From the NCBI RefSeq assembly GCF_003984625.1, contig NZ_RWKH01000008.1:62001-126000 (forward strand): 64,000 bases of DNA, written 5' to 3'. The position numbers were made by a program, and so were the translations under genes. Numbering within the stretch: the stretch's first letter is position 1; each line of letters starts with the position of its first letter. The notes beneath the pieces are model-generated. The model saw only the letters and a program-made list of their open reading frames with translations, was not told the origin of the DNA and searched no databases. Positions 15,742 through 29,205 of the stretch are shown in pieces. The DNA comes from Variovorax sp. DXTD-1 (GTDB lineage: Bacteria > Pseudomonadota > Gammaproteobacteria > Burkholderiales > Burkholderiaceae_C).

Positions 15742-16617
15742 TCAGATGAACGGCACGCCGCCCGTCACCGGGATGGTCGCGCCCGAGATGTAGCTTGCCT
15801 GGTCGCTGGCGAGCAGCACATACACCGCCTGCAACTCGGCCGGTTGGCCCGGCCGCTTCATCGGGGTCTGCTTGCCGAACTCCTTCACCTTCTCGGGTGG
15901 CATGGTCGAGGGAATGAGCGGCGTCCAGAACGGCCCCGGGGCCACACAGTTCACACGGATGCCTTTCTCCGCGAGAAGTTGCGCCATGCCGCCCGACATG
16001 TTCTGGATCGCGCCCTTGGTGGCCGCGTAGGCGACGAGCGTGGCGTTGGGCTTGTCGGCGTTGACCGACGTGGTGCTGATGATCGAGGCACCCGGCTGCA
16101 TTCGCGCCGCCGCGGCGCGGCACAGGAAGAAGTTGGCGTAGACGTTGGTCCGGAAGGTGCGGTCGAACTCCTCGGGCGAGATCTCGTCGAGCGACTTGTG
16201 GCTCATCTGGAAGGCCGCGTTGTTGACGAGCACGTCGAGCCTGCCGAAGGTGTCGAACGCGCGGTCCACGAGGCTGCGGCAATGCGCCTCTTCGCAGATG
16301 TCACCGGGCACCGCAACGCAGCGGCGGCCCGCGCGCTCGATCCATTGGCGCGTAACCTGGGCGTCTTCCTCTTCCTCGGCGAGGTAGGAAATGAGCACAT
16401 CGGCGCCTTCGCGTGCAAAGGCGATGGCCACTGCGCGGCCGATGCCGCTGTCGCCACCGGTAATGAGCGCGGCCTTGCCCTGGAGCTTGCCGCTGCCGAC
16501 GTACGACTGTTCGCCGAAATCGGGCAGCGGCGACATCTTCGATTCGAGCCCCGGAGGTTGCTGGGCGGGTGTGGAAAAAGGCGGCTGCGGGCCGGCTTGG
16601 CGAGGGTCTTCTGTCAT
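15742..16617 (-). CDS. Short-chain dehydrogenase/reductase of the YghA/general-stress type
   Basis: A 291-residue SDR. The cofactor motif is TGGDSGIGRA, followed by NNAAF, the catalytic Ser region IISTTSVN and the active-site YAATKGA. An N-terminal extension of about 45 residues (PPFSTPAQQPPGLESKMSPLPDFG) is typical of the YghA/Gsp39 subgroup of stress-linked oxidoreductases. It prefers NAD(P), but the substrate is unknown. The 5' end has only a weak ribosome site. It forms no obvious operon. Confidence 0.92.
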   Translation of the reverse strand: MTEDPRQAGPQPPFSTPAQQPPGLESKMSPLPDFGEQSYVGSGKLQGKAALITGGDSGIGRAVAIAFAREGADVLISYLAEEEEDAQVTRQWIERAGRRCVAVPGDICEEAHCRSLVDRAFDTFGRLDVLVNNAAFQMSHKSLDEISPEEFDRTFRTNVYANFFLCRAAAARMQPGASIISTTSVNADKPNATLVAYAATKGAIQNMSGGMAQLLAEKGIRVNCVAPGPFWTPLIPSTMPPEKVKEFGKQTPMKRPGQPAELQAVYVLLASDQASYISGATIPVTGGVPFI

Positions 16618-16918
16618 GGCGTTGCTGGAGAGATTGGTGGACGAAAGGCGGAACTCTGCTGCCTGAGCGGTGGGGGAAACGGCTCAAGCTTCAGCCTTTG
16701 AATTGCGACGTGCGCGCGAGGCTTGCGCATCCGCACGTCGGACAAGACCCACGGCACTCTTCCGCGGCTTCGATTCAGGCCAAAGGCAACCTGCTGGCCG
16801 TTCGGCAGGGCGCAGCGCAGGCCTTTCATGCCCGCGTGCCCGGCATGCATGCCCTGCTGACGTTGATGCGGGGGATGGCGCCTGCGGATTGAAGCGGGCG
16901 TGAGAAACTACCGCCTGG
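16618..16918. other. 301-bp gap before dusA
   Basis: No gene is recognised here. Several overlapping frames are open on both strands, as expected from the high GC content, but none has a ribosome site or recognisable product. The gap should carry the promoters of the divergent SDR and dusA genes. Confidence 0.3.
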
Positions 16919-17977
16919 ATGCAGCCGATGTCCACGCCGATGGTGGCAGGACCGGCGCCTTGCTCGGCAACGCTTGCCGATGGTAGGTCTAAGTTGTTGA
17001 ATCTAAAAGAAAAAATCGTCTCCGTCGCACCCATGATGGACTGGACCGACCGCCACTGTCGGTACTTCCATCGCCTGATGTCGCGCCACGCGCTGCTCTA
17101 TACCGAAATGGTGACCACGGGCGCGCTGGTGCATGGCGACGTTCCCCGCCATCTGCGCTTCAACGCCGAAGAACATCCGGTGGCCCTGCAGCTAGGCGGC
17201 AGCGAGCCGGCCGACCTGGCGCACTGCGCCAAGCTGGGCGAAGAGTGGGGTTACGACGAGATCAACCTCAATTGCGGCTGCCCCAGCGAGCGCGTGCAGC
17301 GCGGAGCCTTCGGCGCCTGCCTGATGGCGGAGCCGCAACTGGTGGCCGACTGCGTGAAGGCGATGGTCGACGTGGCGAGCGTGCCGGTCACAGTCAAGCA
17401 CCGCATCGGTATCGACAAGATCGAAAGCTATGAGTTCGTGCGCGACTTTGTCGGCACCGTGAGCGAGGCCGGCTGCGGCACGTTCATCGTTCATGCGCGC
17501 AATGCGTGGCTGAAGGGGCTGAGCCCGAAGCAGAACCGCGAGATTCCGCCGCTGCGCTATGAACTGGTGCACCGGCTCAAGCATGACTTTCCGGAGCTGA
17601 GCTTTTCGATCAACGGGGGCATTTCGGCCAATGCCCAGGTGCACGAGCACTTGCGGCTGCTCGACGGCGTGATGGTGGGGCGTGAGGCTTATCACAACCC
17701 CTGGTGGCTAGCCGAATGGGACGCCGAGTTCTTCGGCGCCGGGCCGCAGCCGCTGACGCGTGAAGAGGTGGAGTCGCTCATGTGCGACTACATGGTTCGC
17801 GAGGCGGCGGAACACGGCACGCAGTGGTCGTCGATTGCCCGGCACATGCTGGGCTTACGGAACGGCCTGCCGGGTGCGCGCCGCTGGCGCCAGGTCTGGA
17901 GCGACCACCGGCTCAAGACGCGCTCGCCGCGCGAGGTGATGGCGCTGGCGCACGAGCCCGTGGCGCAGGTTGCCTAG
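16919..17977 (+). CDS. dusA: tRNA-dihydrouridine(20/20a) synthase DusA
   Basis: A flavoenzyme that reduces uridine to dihydrouridine in the D-loop of tRNA. The sequence opens with the FMN-site segment VSVAPMMDWTDRHCRYFHRLM and has YTEMVTTGALVHGD. The active-site Cys lies in NLNCGCPSERVQRGAFGACLM, whose RVQRGAFG part marks the DusA subclass. Later SINGGIS and VMVGREAYHNPW bind FMN phosphate. The C-terminal helical tRNA-binding domain ends near the stop. The start is uncertain: ATG 16919 gives 352 residues and ATG 16928 is an alternative; neither has a good ribosome site, and the conserved core begins near residue 35. Confidence 0.9.
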   Translation: MQPMSTPMVAGPAPCSATLADGRSKLLNLKEKIVSVAPMMDWTDRHCRYFHRLMSRHALLYTEMVTTGALVHGDVPRHLRFNAEEHPVALQLGGSEPADLAHCAKLGEEWGYDEINLNCGCPSERVQRGAFGACLMAEPQLVADCVKAMVDVASVPVTVKHRIGIDKIESYEFVRDFVGTVSEAGCGTFIVHARNAWLKGLSPKQNREIPPLRYELVHRLKHDFPELSFSINGGISANAQVHEHLRLLDGVMVGREAYHNPWWLAEWDAEFFGAGPQPLTREEVESLMCDYMVREAAEHGTQWSSIARHMLGLRNGLPGARRWRQVWSDHRLKTRSPREVMALAHEPVAQVA

Positions 17978-18151
17978 CTGAAGCGTGCCTTGAGTGAAGC
18001 GGGCACTGCGGCGCGGAGCCGCTTGCGGAAAGGGATTCGCCCCTCAGCAACGGTGAGTGTTCCAAAATGATAATGATTGCCTGAGGACTGAAACTTTTCA
18101 ACTTTTCTGCTAAAGAATCAAGAAACGCTAATAAATAAGGGGTTTCGATTC

Positions 18152-18934
18152 ATGAATGAAGCGGGGAGCAAAGAAGAAGTCAGCGCACTGGGCCGGGGTC
18201 TGGCCCTGCTCAAGGTCATCGGGATGTCGGCGGCGCCGATGAGCAATCGGGAACTGGCCGACACCACGGGCCTTCCCAAGGCCACGGTGTCGCGCCTTAC
18301 GGCCACGTTGGTGAATGCGGGGTATCTGCGGCAGTCGCAGGACAGCGAGCGCTTCAGCCTGGGCCCGGCGCTGCTCGACATGAGCAGCCGCTATCTCCGT
18401 CATTTCGACCTGCGCACGGTGGCCAGGCCCCACCTGGCGGAGTTGTCCGAATTTGCGGGCGCGAGCGTTCATGTGGCGGTGCGCGACGATCTCGACATGC
18501 TCGTCATCGACTCGCTGCGCCCGCGGTCGGCGCTGATCAGCTCGCGGCTGGACGTCGGCACCCGCATGAGCATCGTCACTTCGGCAGCGGGCCGTGCTTC
18601 CCTTGCGGCGCTGCCCGAGGCCGAGCGGGCGGCGGTGCTCGAAAAGATCCAGCAGGAAAGCGGCGAGAGCTGGGCCTCCATCGAACCCCGCCTGATGGCG
18701 GGGCTCGACGAATACGCCCGCCTGGGCTACTGCAGCTCGTTCGGCGAATGGCATCCGCACATTCACGCGCTTGGCTTTGCGCTGCAAGGGCCGCACGGTG
18801 AACGCTATGGCGTGAGCTGCGGCGGCCCGGCCTACTTGCTGCCGAAAGACATGATGCTCTCGCGCGTTGCGCCGCGCCTGCTCGAGGTCGCCAGCCGCAT
18901 CTCGGCCGAAACCGGCGTCATCGGCTCGGACTGA
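18152..18934 (+). CDS. IclR-family transcriptional regulator
   Basis: A 260-residue regulator. Its N-terminal winged helix-turn-helix is ALGRGLALLKVIG followed by SNRELADTTGLPKATVSRLTATL. The C-terminal IclR effector domain has SVHVAVRDDLDMLVID and the late SCGGPAYLLP. AAGGGG lies nine bases before ATG 18152. The upstream gap (17978-18151) contains an AT-rich run with AACTTTTCAACTTTT, a possible promoter or operator. It does not form an operon with neighbours, and the target genes are unknown; the nearby propionyl-CoA genes have their own GntR regulator. Confidence 0.92.
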   Translation: MNEAGSKEEVSALGRGLALLKVIGMSAAPMSNRELADTTGLPKATVSRLTATLVNAGYLRQSQDSERFSLGPALLDMSSRYLRHFDLRTVARPHLAELSEFAGASVHVAVRDDLDMLVIDSLRPRSALISSRLDVGTRMSIVTSAAGRASLAALPEAERAAVLEKIQQESGESWASIEPRLMAGLDEYARLGYCSSFGEWHPHIHALGFALQGPHGERYGVSCGGPAYLLPKDMMLSRVAPRLLEVASRISAETGVIGSD

Positions 18935-18961
18935 TCGACCCGGCGGCCGCCTGGGCGGGGC

Positions 18962-19609
18962 CTAGACGGCCGCTTCCAGGCCGTTCCTGAAGTGCTCTCG
19001 CATGCGCGCCATGGCCGCCGTGGCGTCGCGCGCCTCGATGGCCGCCATCATCGAGCGGTGCTCGGCCAGCGATTCGGCAATGCGGCCTTCCTTGAGCAGC
19101 GAGTTGTGGCGGTTGAGCTTCATCACCTTGCGCAGGTCGGCCACCATCTGGTCGCGCCACTTGTTGTTGGCAATGGCCAGCAGGCGCATGTGAAAGCGCT
19201 CGTTCAGCGCAAAGAAGTGCTCTCGGTTTTCCTTGCCTGGCGCGCCGGCGGCCTCCAGCTCGGCGTGCAGCGCCTTCAGTTCGGCGCGCTGGGCATCGGT
19301 GGCGCGCTCGGCCACCACGCCGGCCGCGTCGCTCTCCAGCAGGGAGAGCAGGTGGTACACATCCGCCAGGTCTTGCTCCGACACCTCGGTCACGTAGGCG
19401 CCGCGCCGCACTTTCATGGTGACCAGGCCTTCGGCCGCCAGCACCTTCAGGGCTTCGCGCAGCGGCGTGCGGCTGATGCCGTATTCCTCGGCCAGCTTGA
19501 GTTCGTCGATCCAGCTGCCGGGCTCGAGCTCGCGGCGGAAGATCCGCTGGCGCAGCAGCTCGGCCACCTCTTCATAGAGGGCGCGCGGGGTAAGGGTGAC
19601 GGCGGACAT
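18962..19609 (-). CDS. GntR-family (FadR/FCD-type) regulator
   Basis: A 215-residue regulator with an N-terminal winged helix (LYEEVAELLRQRIFRRELEPG, then ELKLAEEYGISRTPLREALKVLAAEGLV) and a C-terminal all-helical FCD ligand domain (FFALNERFHMRLL and the metal-ligand-like SLAEHRSMMAAIEARD). It is transcribed divergently from the methylmalonyl-CoA mutase gene across 127 bp that contain a strong inverted repeat. The simplest reading is that it controls the propionyl-CoA module in response to an acid or acyl-CoA (inference). Confidence 0.92.
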   Translation of the reverse strand: MSAVTLTPRALYEEVAELLRQRIFRRELEPGSWIDELKLAEEYGISRTPLREALKVLAAEGLVTMKVRRGAYVTEVSEQDLADVYHLLSLLESDAAGVVAERATDAQRAELKALHAELEAAGAPGKENREHFFALNERFHMRLLAIANNKWRDQMVADLRKVMKLNRHNSLLKEGRIAESLAEHRSMMAAIEARDATAAMARMREHFRNGLEAAV

Positions 19610-19677
19610 GGGCCGGACTGTACCGCAAAAACGTGTTTGAATTAATAATTATGATTCGGTTAGACTCGCTGCGGCTT

Positions 19678-19702
19678 GCAAATTCCTTGCAGGCGAATTT
19701 GC
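19678..19702. promoter_or_regulatory. Inverted repeat in a cluster of TGCAA elements, candidate operator
   Basis: GCAAATTC (19678-19685) and GAATTTGC (19695-19702) form perfect 8-bp arms around a 9-bp spacer that itself contains CTTGCA. Two further copies, CCTGCAAG and ACTGCAAA, follow before the mutase start at 19737. The AT-rich stretch at 19637-19655 (TTGAATTAATAATTATG) could hold the promoter. Confidence 0.55.
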
Positions 19703-19736
19703 GACTACCCTGCAAGACACTGCAAAACGGCCCCTC

Positions 19737-21899
<2,163 letters not shown>

Positions 21900-21913
21900 T
21901 CGGGACGCGAGAC

Positions 21914-22387
21914 GTGGGCGATCTTTTGTCGCGGCTGTCGCTGCAGCCCGTTGATTCCAGCGATTTCGAAGCCATGCTGGCCTTGCGCGTCGATGCGATG
22001 CGCCCCAGCCTGGAGCGCGTCGGGCGCTTCGACCCCGCGCGCTCACGCGAGCGGCTGCAGGCCGGGTTCGTCGTGCCCTACATGCATCACATCGTGCTCG
22101 ACGGTGACCTGCGCATCGGCTTTGTCACGCTCAAGCCCGAAGACCCCGATGCGCTGCGGCTCGACCATTTGTACCTGCGCACCGGCTTCCAGGGCCTGGG
22201 CATCGGCGAATGGGTACTGCAATGGGCCAAGTCGCAGGCGCGCGAACAAGGGATGGACATCAAGCTCACCGCGCTGGTGCAGAGCGACGCCAACCGCTTC
22301 TATGTGCGGCACGGCTTCGTGCTCGAAGGCGAAGAGGGCGTCGACCTGCACTACCGCTGGCGCGTGGCCTCGGAGGATGCGTGCTGA
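21914..22387 (+). CDS. GNAT-family acetyltransferase
   Basis: A 157-residue GNAT-fold protein with [25 protein letters not shown], where the Q-x-x-G-x-G-like loop binds acetyl-CoA, and the late strand [16 protein letters not shown]. The start is probably GTG 21914, 14 bases after the mutase stop, and the gene overlaps meaB by seven bases. Its place between the mutase and its G-protein chaperone suggests a role linked to the pathway, for example protein or small-molecule acylation, but that is speculation. Confidence 0.85.
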   Translation: MGDLLSRLSLQPVDSSDFEAMLALRVDAMRPSLERVGRFDPARSRERLQAGFVVPYMHHIVLDGDLRIGFVTLKPEDPDALRLDHLYLRTGFQGLGIGEWVLQWAKSQAREQGMDIKLTALVQSDANRFYVRHGFVLEGEEGVDLHYRWRVASEDAC

Positions 22388-23430
22388 AACAGGCCGGGGC
22401 ACTTGAACGCGCCATTGCCGAGCCGGAGGGCATGGCACAGCGCCGCGCCATTGCCAAGGCCATTACGCTGCTCGAATCCACCCGCGCCGACCACCGCGCG
22501 CAAGCCGATGAATTGCTCACCGCATTGCTGCCGCGCACCGGCAATTCTTTTCGCCTCGGCATCTCCGGCGTGCCGGGTGTCGGCAAGTCGACCTTCATTG
22601 AAACGCTGGGCCTGCTGCTGATCGGCAAGGGCCACCGCGTGGCGGTGCTCACCATCGATCCTTCGTCGACCGTGTCGGGCGGCTCCATCCTTGGCGACAA
22701 GACGCGCATGGAGCGCCTCTCGGTGCATGACCGCGCCTACATCCGTCCGAGCCCGTCGAGCGGCACGCTGGGCGGCGTGGCCGAGAAAACGCGCGAAGCC
22801 ATGCTGGTGTGCGAAGCCGCCGGCTACGACATCGTCATTGTCGAGACCGTGGGCGTGGGCCAGAGCGAAACCGCCGTGGCCGGCATGACCGACATGTTCG
22901 TGCTGATGCAGCTGCCCAACGCGGGCGACGACCTGCAGGCCATCAAGAAGGGCGTGATGGAGCTGGCTGACCTGGTCGTCATCAACAAGGCCGACATCGA
23001 CAAGGACGCTGCCACGCGTGCACAGGCGCAGATCACCTCGGCGTTGCGCCTGTTCGGCCACCAGGGCAACCCGGACCATGCGCATGCGGTGCACGATGCG
23101 CACAGCGGCGCGGAAGTGCGCTTCTGGCTGCCCAAGGTGCTGCAGCTGAGCGCCCTTGCCGGTACCGGTGTCGATGCATTTTGGGAAGCGGTGCAGCAGT
23201 TCAAGCAACTGCAAACCGCCAACGGCAAGCTCGCCAAGCGGCGCGAGAAGCAGGCCACGGCGTGGATGTGGGAGCGCATCGACGCGGGGCTCAAGCAGGC
23301 ATTCAGGCAACACGCGCAGGTGCGCGAACTGCTGCCGCAACTCACGCAACAGGTGGCACAGGGCTCGCTGCCCGCATCGACCGCGGCGCGCCAGCTGCTT
23401 GCGGCAGCGGCCATTACCGCCAGGCCATGA
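22381..23430 (+). CDS. meaB: Methylmalonyl-CoA mutase-associated GTPase MeaB
   Basis: A 349-residue G3E-type GTPase (ArgK/MeaB) that gates cofactor loading of methylmalonyl-CoA mutase and protects it from inactivation. It has Walker [10 protein letters not shown], the switch [18 protein letters not shown], Walker B-like [10 protein letters not shown] and the guanine motif NKAD. A C-terminal helical arm for dimerisation follows. The start is GTG 22381, preceded by GGAGG and overlapping the GNAT stop. The later in-frame ATG (residue 17) has its GGAGG too close to serve. Adjacency to scpA confirms the function. Confidence 0.94.
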   Translation: MLKQAGALERAIAEPEGMAQRRAIAKAITLLESTRADHRAQADELLTALLPRTGNSFRLGISGVPGVGKSTFIETLGLLLIGKGHRVAVLTIDPSSTVSGGSILGDKTRMERLSVHDRAYIRPSPSSGTLGGVAEKTREAMLVCEAAGYDIVIVETVGVGQSETAVAGMTDMFVLMQLPNAGDDLQAIKKGVMELADLVVINKADIDKDAATRAQAQITSALRLFGHQGNPDHAHAVHDAHSGAEVRFWLPKVLQLSALAGTGVDAFWEAVQQFKQLQTANGKLAKRREKQATAWMWERIDAGLKQAFRQHAQVRELLPQLTQQVAQGSLPASTAARQLLAAAAITARP

Positions 23431-23470
23431 CGACACACGAAATTCAGGACCACAGCTTCGGAAGCACACC

Positions 23471-25015
23471 ATGCAAGAACTGATCGAACAACTCGAAAAG
23501 CGCCGCGCGCAGGCGCGCCGTGGCGGCGGGCAGAAGCGCATCGACGCGCAGCACGCCAAGGGCAAGCTCACCGCGCGTGAGCGCATCGAGCTGCTGCTGG
23601 ACGACAACACCTTTGAAGAGTGGGACATGTTCGTCGAGCACCGCTCGGTCGACTTCGGCATGGCCGAGCAGAAGGTTCCGGGCGACGGCGTTGTCACCGG
23701 CTACGGCATGATCAACGGTCGCCTGGTGTTCGTGTACAGCCAGGACTTCACCGTCTTCGGCGGCGCGCTGAGCGAAGCGCATGCCGAGAAGATCTGCAAG
23801 GTGATGGACCAGGCCATGAAGGTCGGCGCACCCGTCATTGGCTTGAACGACTCCGGTGGCGCGCGCATCCAGGAAGGCGTGGCCTCGCTCGGCGGCTATG
23901 CCGACGTGTTCCAGCGCAACGTGATGGCCTCGGGCGTGGTGCCGCAGATCAGCATGATCATGGGCCCGTGCGCGGGTGGCGCGGTGTATTCGCCCGCCAT
24001 GACCGACTTCATCTTCATGGTGAAGGACTCGAGCTACATGTTCGTCACCGGGCCCGATGTGGTGAAGACCGTGACGCACGAGGCCGTGACGGCCGAAGAA
24101 CTCGGCGGCGCCGTCACCCACACCACGCGCAGCGGCGTGGCAGACATGGCGTTCGAGAACGATGTCGAGGCGCTCATGATGCTGCGCCGCCTGTACAACT
24201 ACCTGCCGCTCAATAACCGCGAGAAGCCGCCCGTGCGCCTGGGCAACAACGGCCAGGGCGACCCGGCCGACCGGCCCGACTACTCGCTCGACACGCTGGT
24301 GCCCGACAACCCGAACAAGCCCTACGACATGAAGGAGCTGATCCTCAAGGTGGTCGATGACGGCGACTTCTTCGAACTGCAGCCCGACTACGCGAAGAAC
24401 ATCGTGATCGGCTTTGCGCGCATGGAAGGGCAGACGGTCGGCATCGTGGCCAACCAGCCGCTGGTGCTCGCGGGCTGCCTCGACATCAAGAGCAGCATCA
24501 AGGCCGCGCGCTTCGTACGCTTTTGCGATGCGTTCAACATTCCCGTGGTTACCTTCGTCGATGTGCCTGGCTTCATGCCCGGCACGGGGCAGGAGTACGG
24601 CGGAATCATCAAGCACGGCGCCAAGCTGCTCTACGCGTATGCGGAGTGCACGGTGCCGAAGATCACTGTCATCACGCGCAAGGCCTATGGCGGCGCGTAC
24701 GACGTGATGGCTTCCAAGCACCTGCGCGGCGACGTCAACCTGGCCTGGCCACGCGCCGAGATCGCGGTGATGGGCGCCAAGGGGGCGGTGGAAATCATCT
24801 TCCGCGAAGACAAGAACGACCCCGAGAAGCTCGCCGCACGCGAGGCCGAATACAAGGCGCGCTTCGCCAATCCGTATGTGGCGGGTGCGCGCGGCTACAT
24901 CGACGATGTGATCCTGCCGCACGAAACGCGCAAGCGCATCTGCCGCTCGCTGGTGATGCTGCGTGAGAAGAAGCTCGAGAACCCGTGGCGCAAGCACGGG
25001 AATATTCCTCTCTGA
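23471..25015 (+). CDS. pccB: Propionyl-CoA carboxylase beta chain (carboxyltransferase)
   Basis: A 514-residue carboxyltransferase that transfers CO2 from carboxybiotin to propionyl-CoA, giving methylmalonyl-CoA. Family landmarks are [14 protein letters not shown], the N-half oxyanion segment [22 protein letters not shown], and in the C-half [17 protein letters not shown] and [11 protein letters not shown]. Length agrees with PccB (about 510). ATG 23471 is 40 bases after meaB, and the pccA gene follows at 17 bases. Its position with the mutase shows that propionyl-CoA rather than acetyl-CoA is the likely substrate. Confidence 0.95.
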   Translation: MQELIEQLEKRRAQARRGGGQKRIDAQHAKGKLTARERIELLLDDNTFEEWDMFVEHRSVDFGMAEQKVPGDGVVTGYGMINGRLVFVYSQDFTVFGGALSEAHAEKICKVMDQAMKVGAPVIGLNDSGGARIQEGVASLGGYADVFQRNVMASGVVPQISMIMGPCAGGAVYSPAMTDFIFMVKDSSYMFVTGPDVVKTVTHEAVTAEELGGAVTHTTRSGVADMAFENDVEALMMLRRLYNYLPLNNREKPPVRLGNNGQGDPADRPDYSLDTLVPDNPNKPYDMKELILKVVDDGDFFELQPDYAKNIVIGFARMEGQTVGIVANQPLVLAGCLDIKSSIKAARFVRFCDAFNIPVVTFVDVPGFMPGTGQEYGGIIKHGAKLLYAYAECTVPKITVITRKAYGGAYDVMASKHLRGDVNLAWPRAEIAVMGAKGAVEIIFREDKNDPEKLAAREAEYKARFANPYVAGARGYIDDVILPHETRKRICRSLVMLREKKLENPWRKHGNIPL

Positions 25016-25032
25016 AGACGCAGGACGACAAC

Positions 25033-27080
<2,048 letters not shown>

Positions 27081-27081
<1 letters not shown>

Positions 27082-28112
27082 TGGGTGCCAACGACTTGCA
27101 ACAGACGATCACGCTACACCGCCCCACCAAGGCCGCGGAGCCGCAGGGGCCTTGGTCTGTCGAGGCGATCCAGGCGCTGCTCGACAAGCCGCTGATGGAG
27201 CTGCTGTTCGAAGCACAGACCGTGCACCGCCAGCACTTCCCGGAAGGCGACATCGAGCTCGCGACCTTGCTTTCGGTCAAGACCGGCGGCTGCCCAGAGA
27301 ACTGCGGCTATTGCCCGCAGTCGGCCGAGTTCGACACGGGCGTGAAGGCGCAGAAGCTCATGGAAGTCGACGAGGTGGTGCGCGCCGCGCAGGCCGCCAA
27401 GGACGCCGGTGCCACGCGGTTCTGCATGGGTGCCGCATGGCGCGCGCCGAAGGACCGCGACGTGGAGAAGGTGGCCGTGCTGGTCGAGGCCGTGAAGGGC
27501 CTGGGCATGCAGACCTGCGCCACGCTCGGCATGCTGGAGCCGCATCACGCGCACCAGCTCAAGGCCGCGGGCCTCGACTACTACAACCACAATCTCGACA
27601 CCGCGCCCGAGTACTACACCGACATCGTCGACACGCGCACCTACCAGGACCGGCTCGACACGCTGGCCCATGTGCGCAGCGCCGGCATCAGCGTGTGCTG
27701 CGGCGGCATCGTCGGCATGGGCGAGCAGCCGGTGCACCGGGCCGGGCTGATCGCGCAACTGGCCAACCTGAATCCGTATCCGGAATCGGTGCCGATCAAC
27801 AGCCTGGTGCGCGTACCGGGCACGCCGCTGGCCGATTCCGAGCCGGTCGATCCCTTCGACTTCGTGCGCATGATCGCGGTGGCGCGCATCACGATGCCGA
27901 CCGCGCGGGTGCGGCTTTCGGCAGGCCGTCAGCAGATGGGTGACGCGGTGCAGGCACTGTGCTTCATGGCAGGCGCCAACTCGATCTTCTATGGCGACAA
28001 GCTGCTGGTGACCGGCAACCCCGACGTGGAGGCCGACGTGCAGCTGCTGCGCAAGCTGGGCCTGCAGTCGCGCCGGACCACGACCACTGAAAAGGTAGAG
28101 GTCTGCGCATGA
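27081..28112 (+). CDS. bioB: Biotin synthase BioB
   Basis: A 343-residue radical SAM enzyme that inserts sulfur into dethiobiotin. The SAM-cluster motif is CPENCGYC, near residue 72. Other signatures are [22 protein letters not shown], and the [2Fe-2S] ligand region with RLSAGR near residue 275. It directly overlaps pccA and is followed by a VOC gene through an ATGA overlap. No bioA, bioD or bioF is in the window. Its place links cofactor synthesis to the biotin-dependent carboxylase. Confidence 0.97.
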
Positions 28113-28603
28113 CAACCACGGCTTCCGCGCGTCCCTTCAAGGTGCTGGGCATCCAGCAGATCGCCATCGGCGGGCCCGACAAGATGCGGCTGCAGAAGCT
28201 GTGGGTCGACATGCTGGGGCTCGAGGTCACGGGCACCTTCAAGAGCGAGCGCGAGAACGTTGACGAGGACATCTGCGCCATGGGCAGCGGGCCGTTCAAG
28301 GTCGAGGTCGACCTGATGCAGCCGCTCGACCCTGAAAAGAAACCGGCGGTTCACACCACGCCCCTCAACCATGTGGGCCTGTGGATCGACGACCTGCCCA
28401 AGGCTGTCGAATGGCTCACCGCGCAGGGTGTGCGTTTTGCGCCCGGCGGCATTCGCCAGGGCGCGGCCGGCTTCGACATCTGCTTTCTGCATCCGAAGGC
28501 GAACGACGAGTTTCCGATTGCGGGCGAGGGCGTGCTGATCGAGATGGTGCAGGCGCCGCCCGAGGTGGTGACTGCATTCAACGCGCTGGCCGCTACGCGT
28601 TAA
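28109..28603 (+). CDS. VOC protein, candidate methylmalonyl-CoA epimerase
   Basis: A 164-residue VOC-fold protein in the position where the propionyl-CoA pathway still needs an epimerase. The second half resembles known epimerases: [18 protein letters not shown] (metal His) and ICFLHPK with [10 protein letters not shown] (metal Glu). In the first half, the usual IDH ligand segment reads IQQ, and the position of the usual Gln ligand appears to be Asp. The predicted ligand set is thus Gln/Asp/His/Glu rather than His/Gln/His/Glu. It could be a variant epimerase or a glyoxalase with another job. Its last 11 bases overlap the convergent Lrp gene. Confidence 0.7.
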   Translation: MTTTASARPFKVLGIQQIAIGGPDKMRLQKLWVDMLGLEVTGTFKSERENVDEDICAMGSGPFKVEVDLMQPLDPEKKPAVHTTPLNHVGLWIDDLPKAVEWLTAQGVRFAPGGIRQGAAGFDICFLHPKANDEFPIAGEGVLIEMVQAPPEVVTAFNALAATR

Positions 28604-29090
28604 GCACCTTCTTGATCGGCGGCTTCACGTCCGAGCGCTGAGGCGGCAGCATCGGCTGGTGCTCGCGGGCCGGGTTCAGGATGATGGACGTTGCCGTTTC
28701 GGTGAGGATGCAGAACTTGGTGACCACCGCATCGAGGTGGCTCACGTCGATGACTGCGATCTCCAGAATCCAGCTGTCGTCGCCGGTCACGTTGTAGGCA
28801 TTGACGCATTCGGGCGTCAGCTGAACCAGTTCGACCACACGCGCGTAGTCGGCCCGCCCCACGCGGATGATCGCGCGGATGCCGTAGCCGAGCTTGCCGA
28901 GATTGACCGTGGCGCGGTAGCCGCTGATCACGCCCGCGGCTTCGAGTTTTTTCACGCGCTCGGTCACGGCCGGCTGGCTCAGGTGTACGCGGCGCCCGAG
29001 CTCGGCCATGGTGAGCCGCGCGTCGCCCTGCAGTTCGGCCAGGATGCGGGTGTCGTGAGCGTCCAGCGTGGGGTTGAAGGCGAAGTCCAT
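28593..29090 (-). CDS. Lrp/AsnC-family transcriptional regulator
   Basis: A 165-residue feast/famine regulator. The N-terminal helix-turn-helix is [41 protein letters not shown], and the C-terminal RAM ligand domain follows ([17 protein letters not shown]). It is divergent from an EamA transporter gene across about 115 bp. Lrp-type proteins next to EamA or LysE exporters often control them in response to an amino acid, so that is the likely target here (inference). Confidence 0.93.
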   Translation of the reverse strand: MDFAFNPTLDAHDTRILAELQGDARLTMAELGRRVHLSQPAVTERVKKLEAAGVISGYRATVNLGKLGYGIRAIIRVGRADYARVVELVQLTPECVNAYNVTGDDSWILEIAVIDVSHLDAVVTKFCILTETATSIILNPAREHQPMLPPQRSDVKPPIKKVLNA

Positions 29091-29205
29091 GGAACTCCTT
29101 TAAATCGACGGTGCAAGACAGAGAGAACCATGAGTTGTGCATGGCTGCGAAGGGTTTGCTTTCATACCATGGATGGCGTTCCAATACCAACAAGACAGAC
29201 CTCGC

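Noticed and set aside
16569..16903. Overlapping open frames between the SDR gene and dusA
   Set aside because: None has a ribosome site, normal codon use or a recognisable product.
18065..18080. Fur-box-like AATGATAATGATTG before the IclR gene
   Set aside because: It matches only part of the 19-bp consensus, and no iron-related gene follows.
19610..19736. Possible cobalamin riboswitch before the B12-dependent mutase
   Set aside because: The 127-bp gap is too short and has no B12-box-like sequence.
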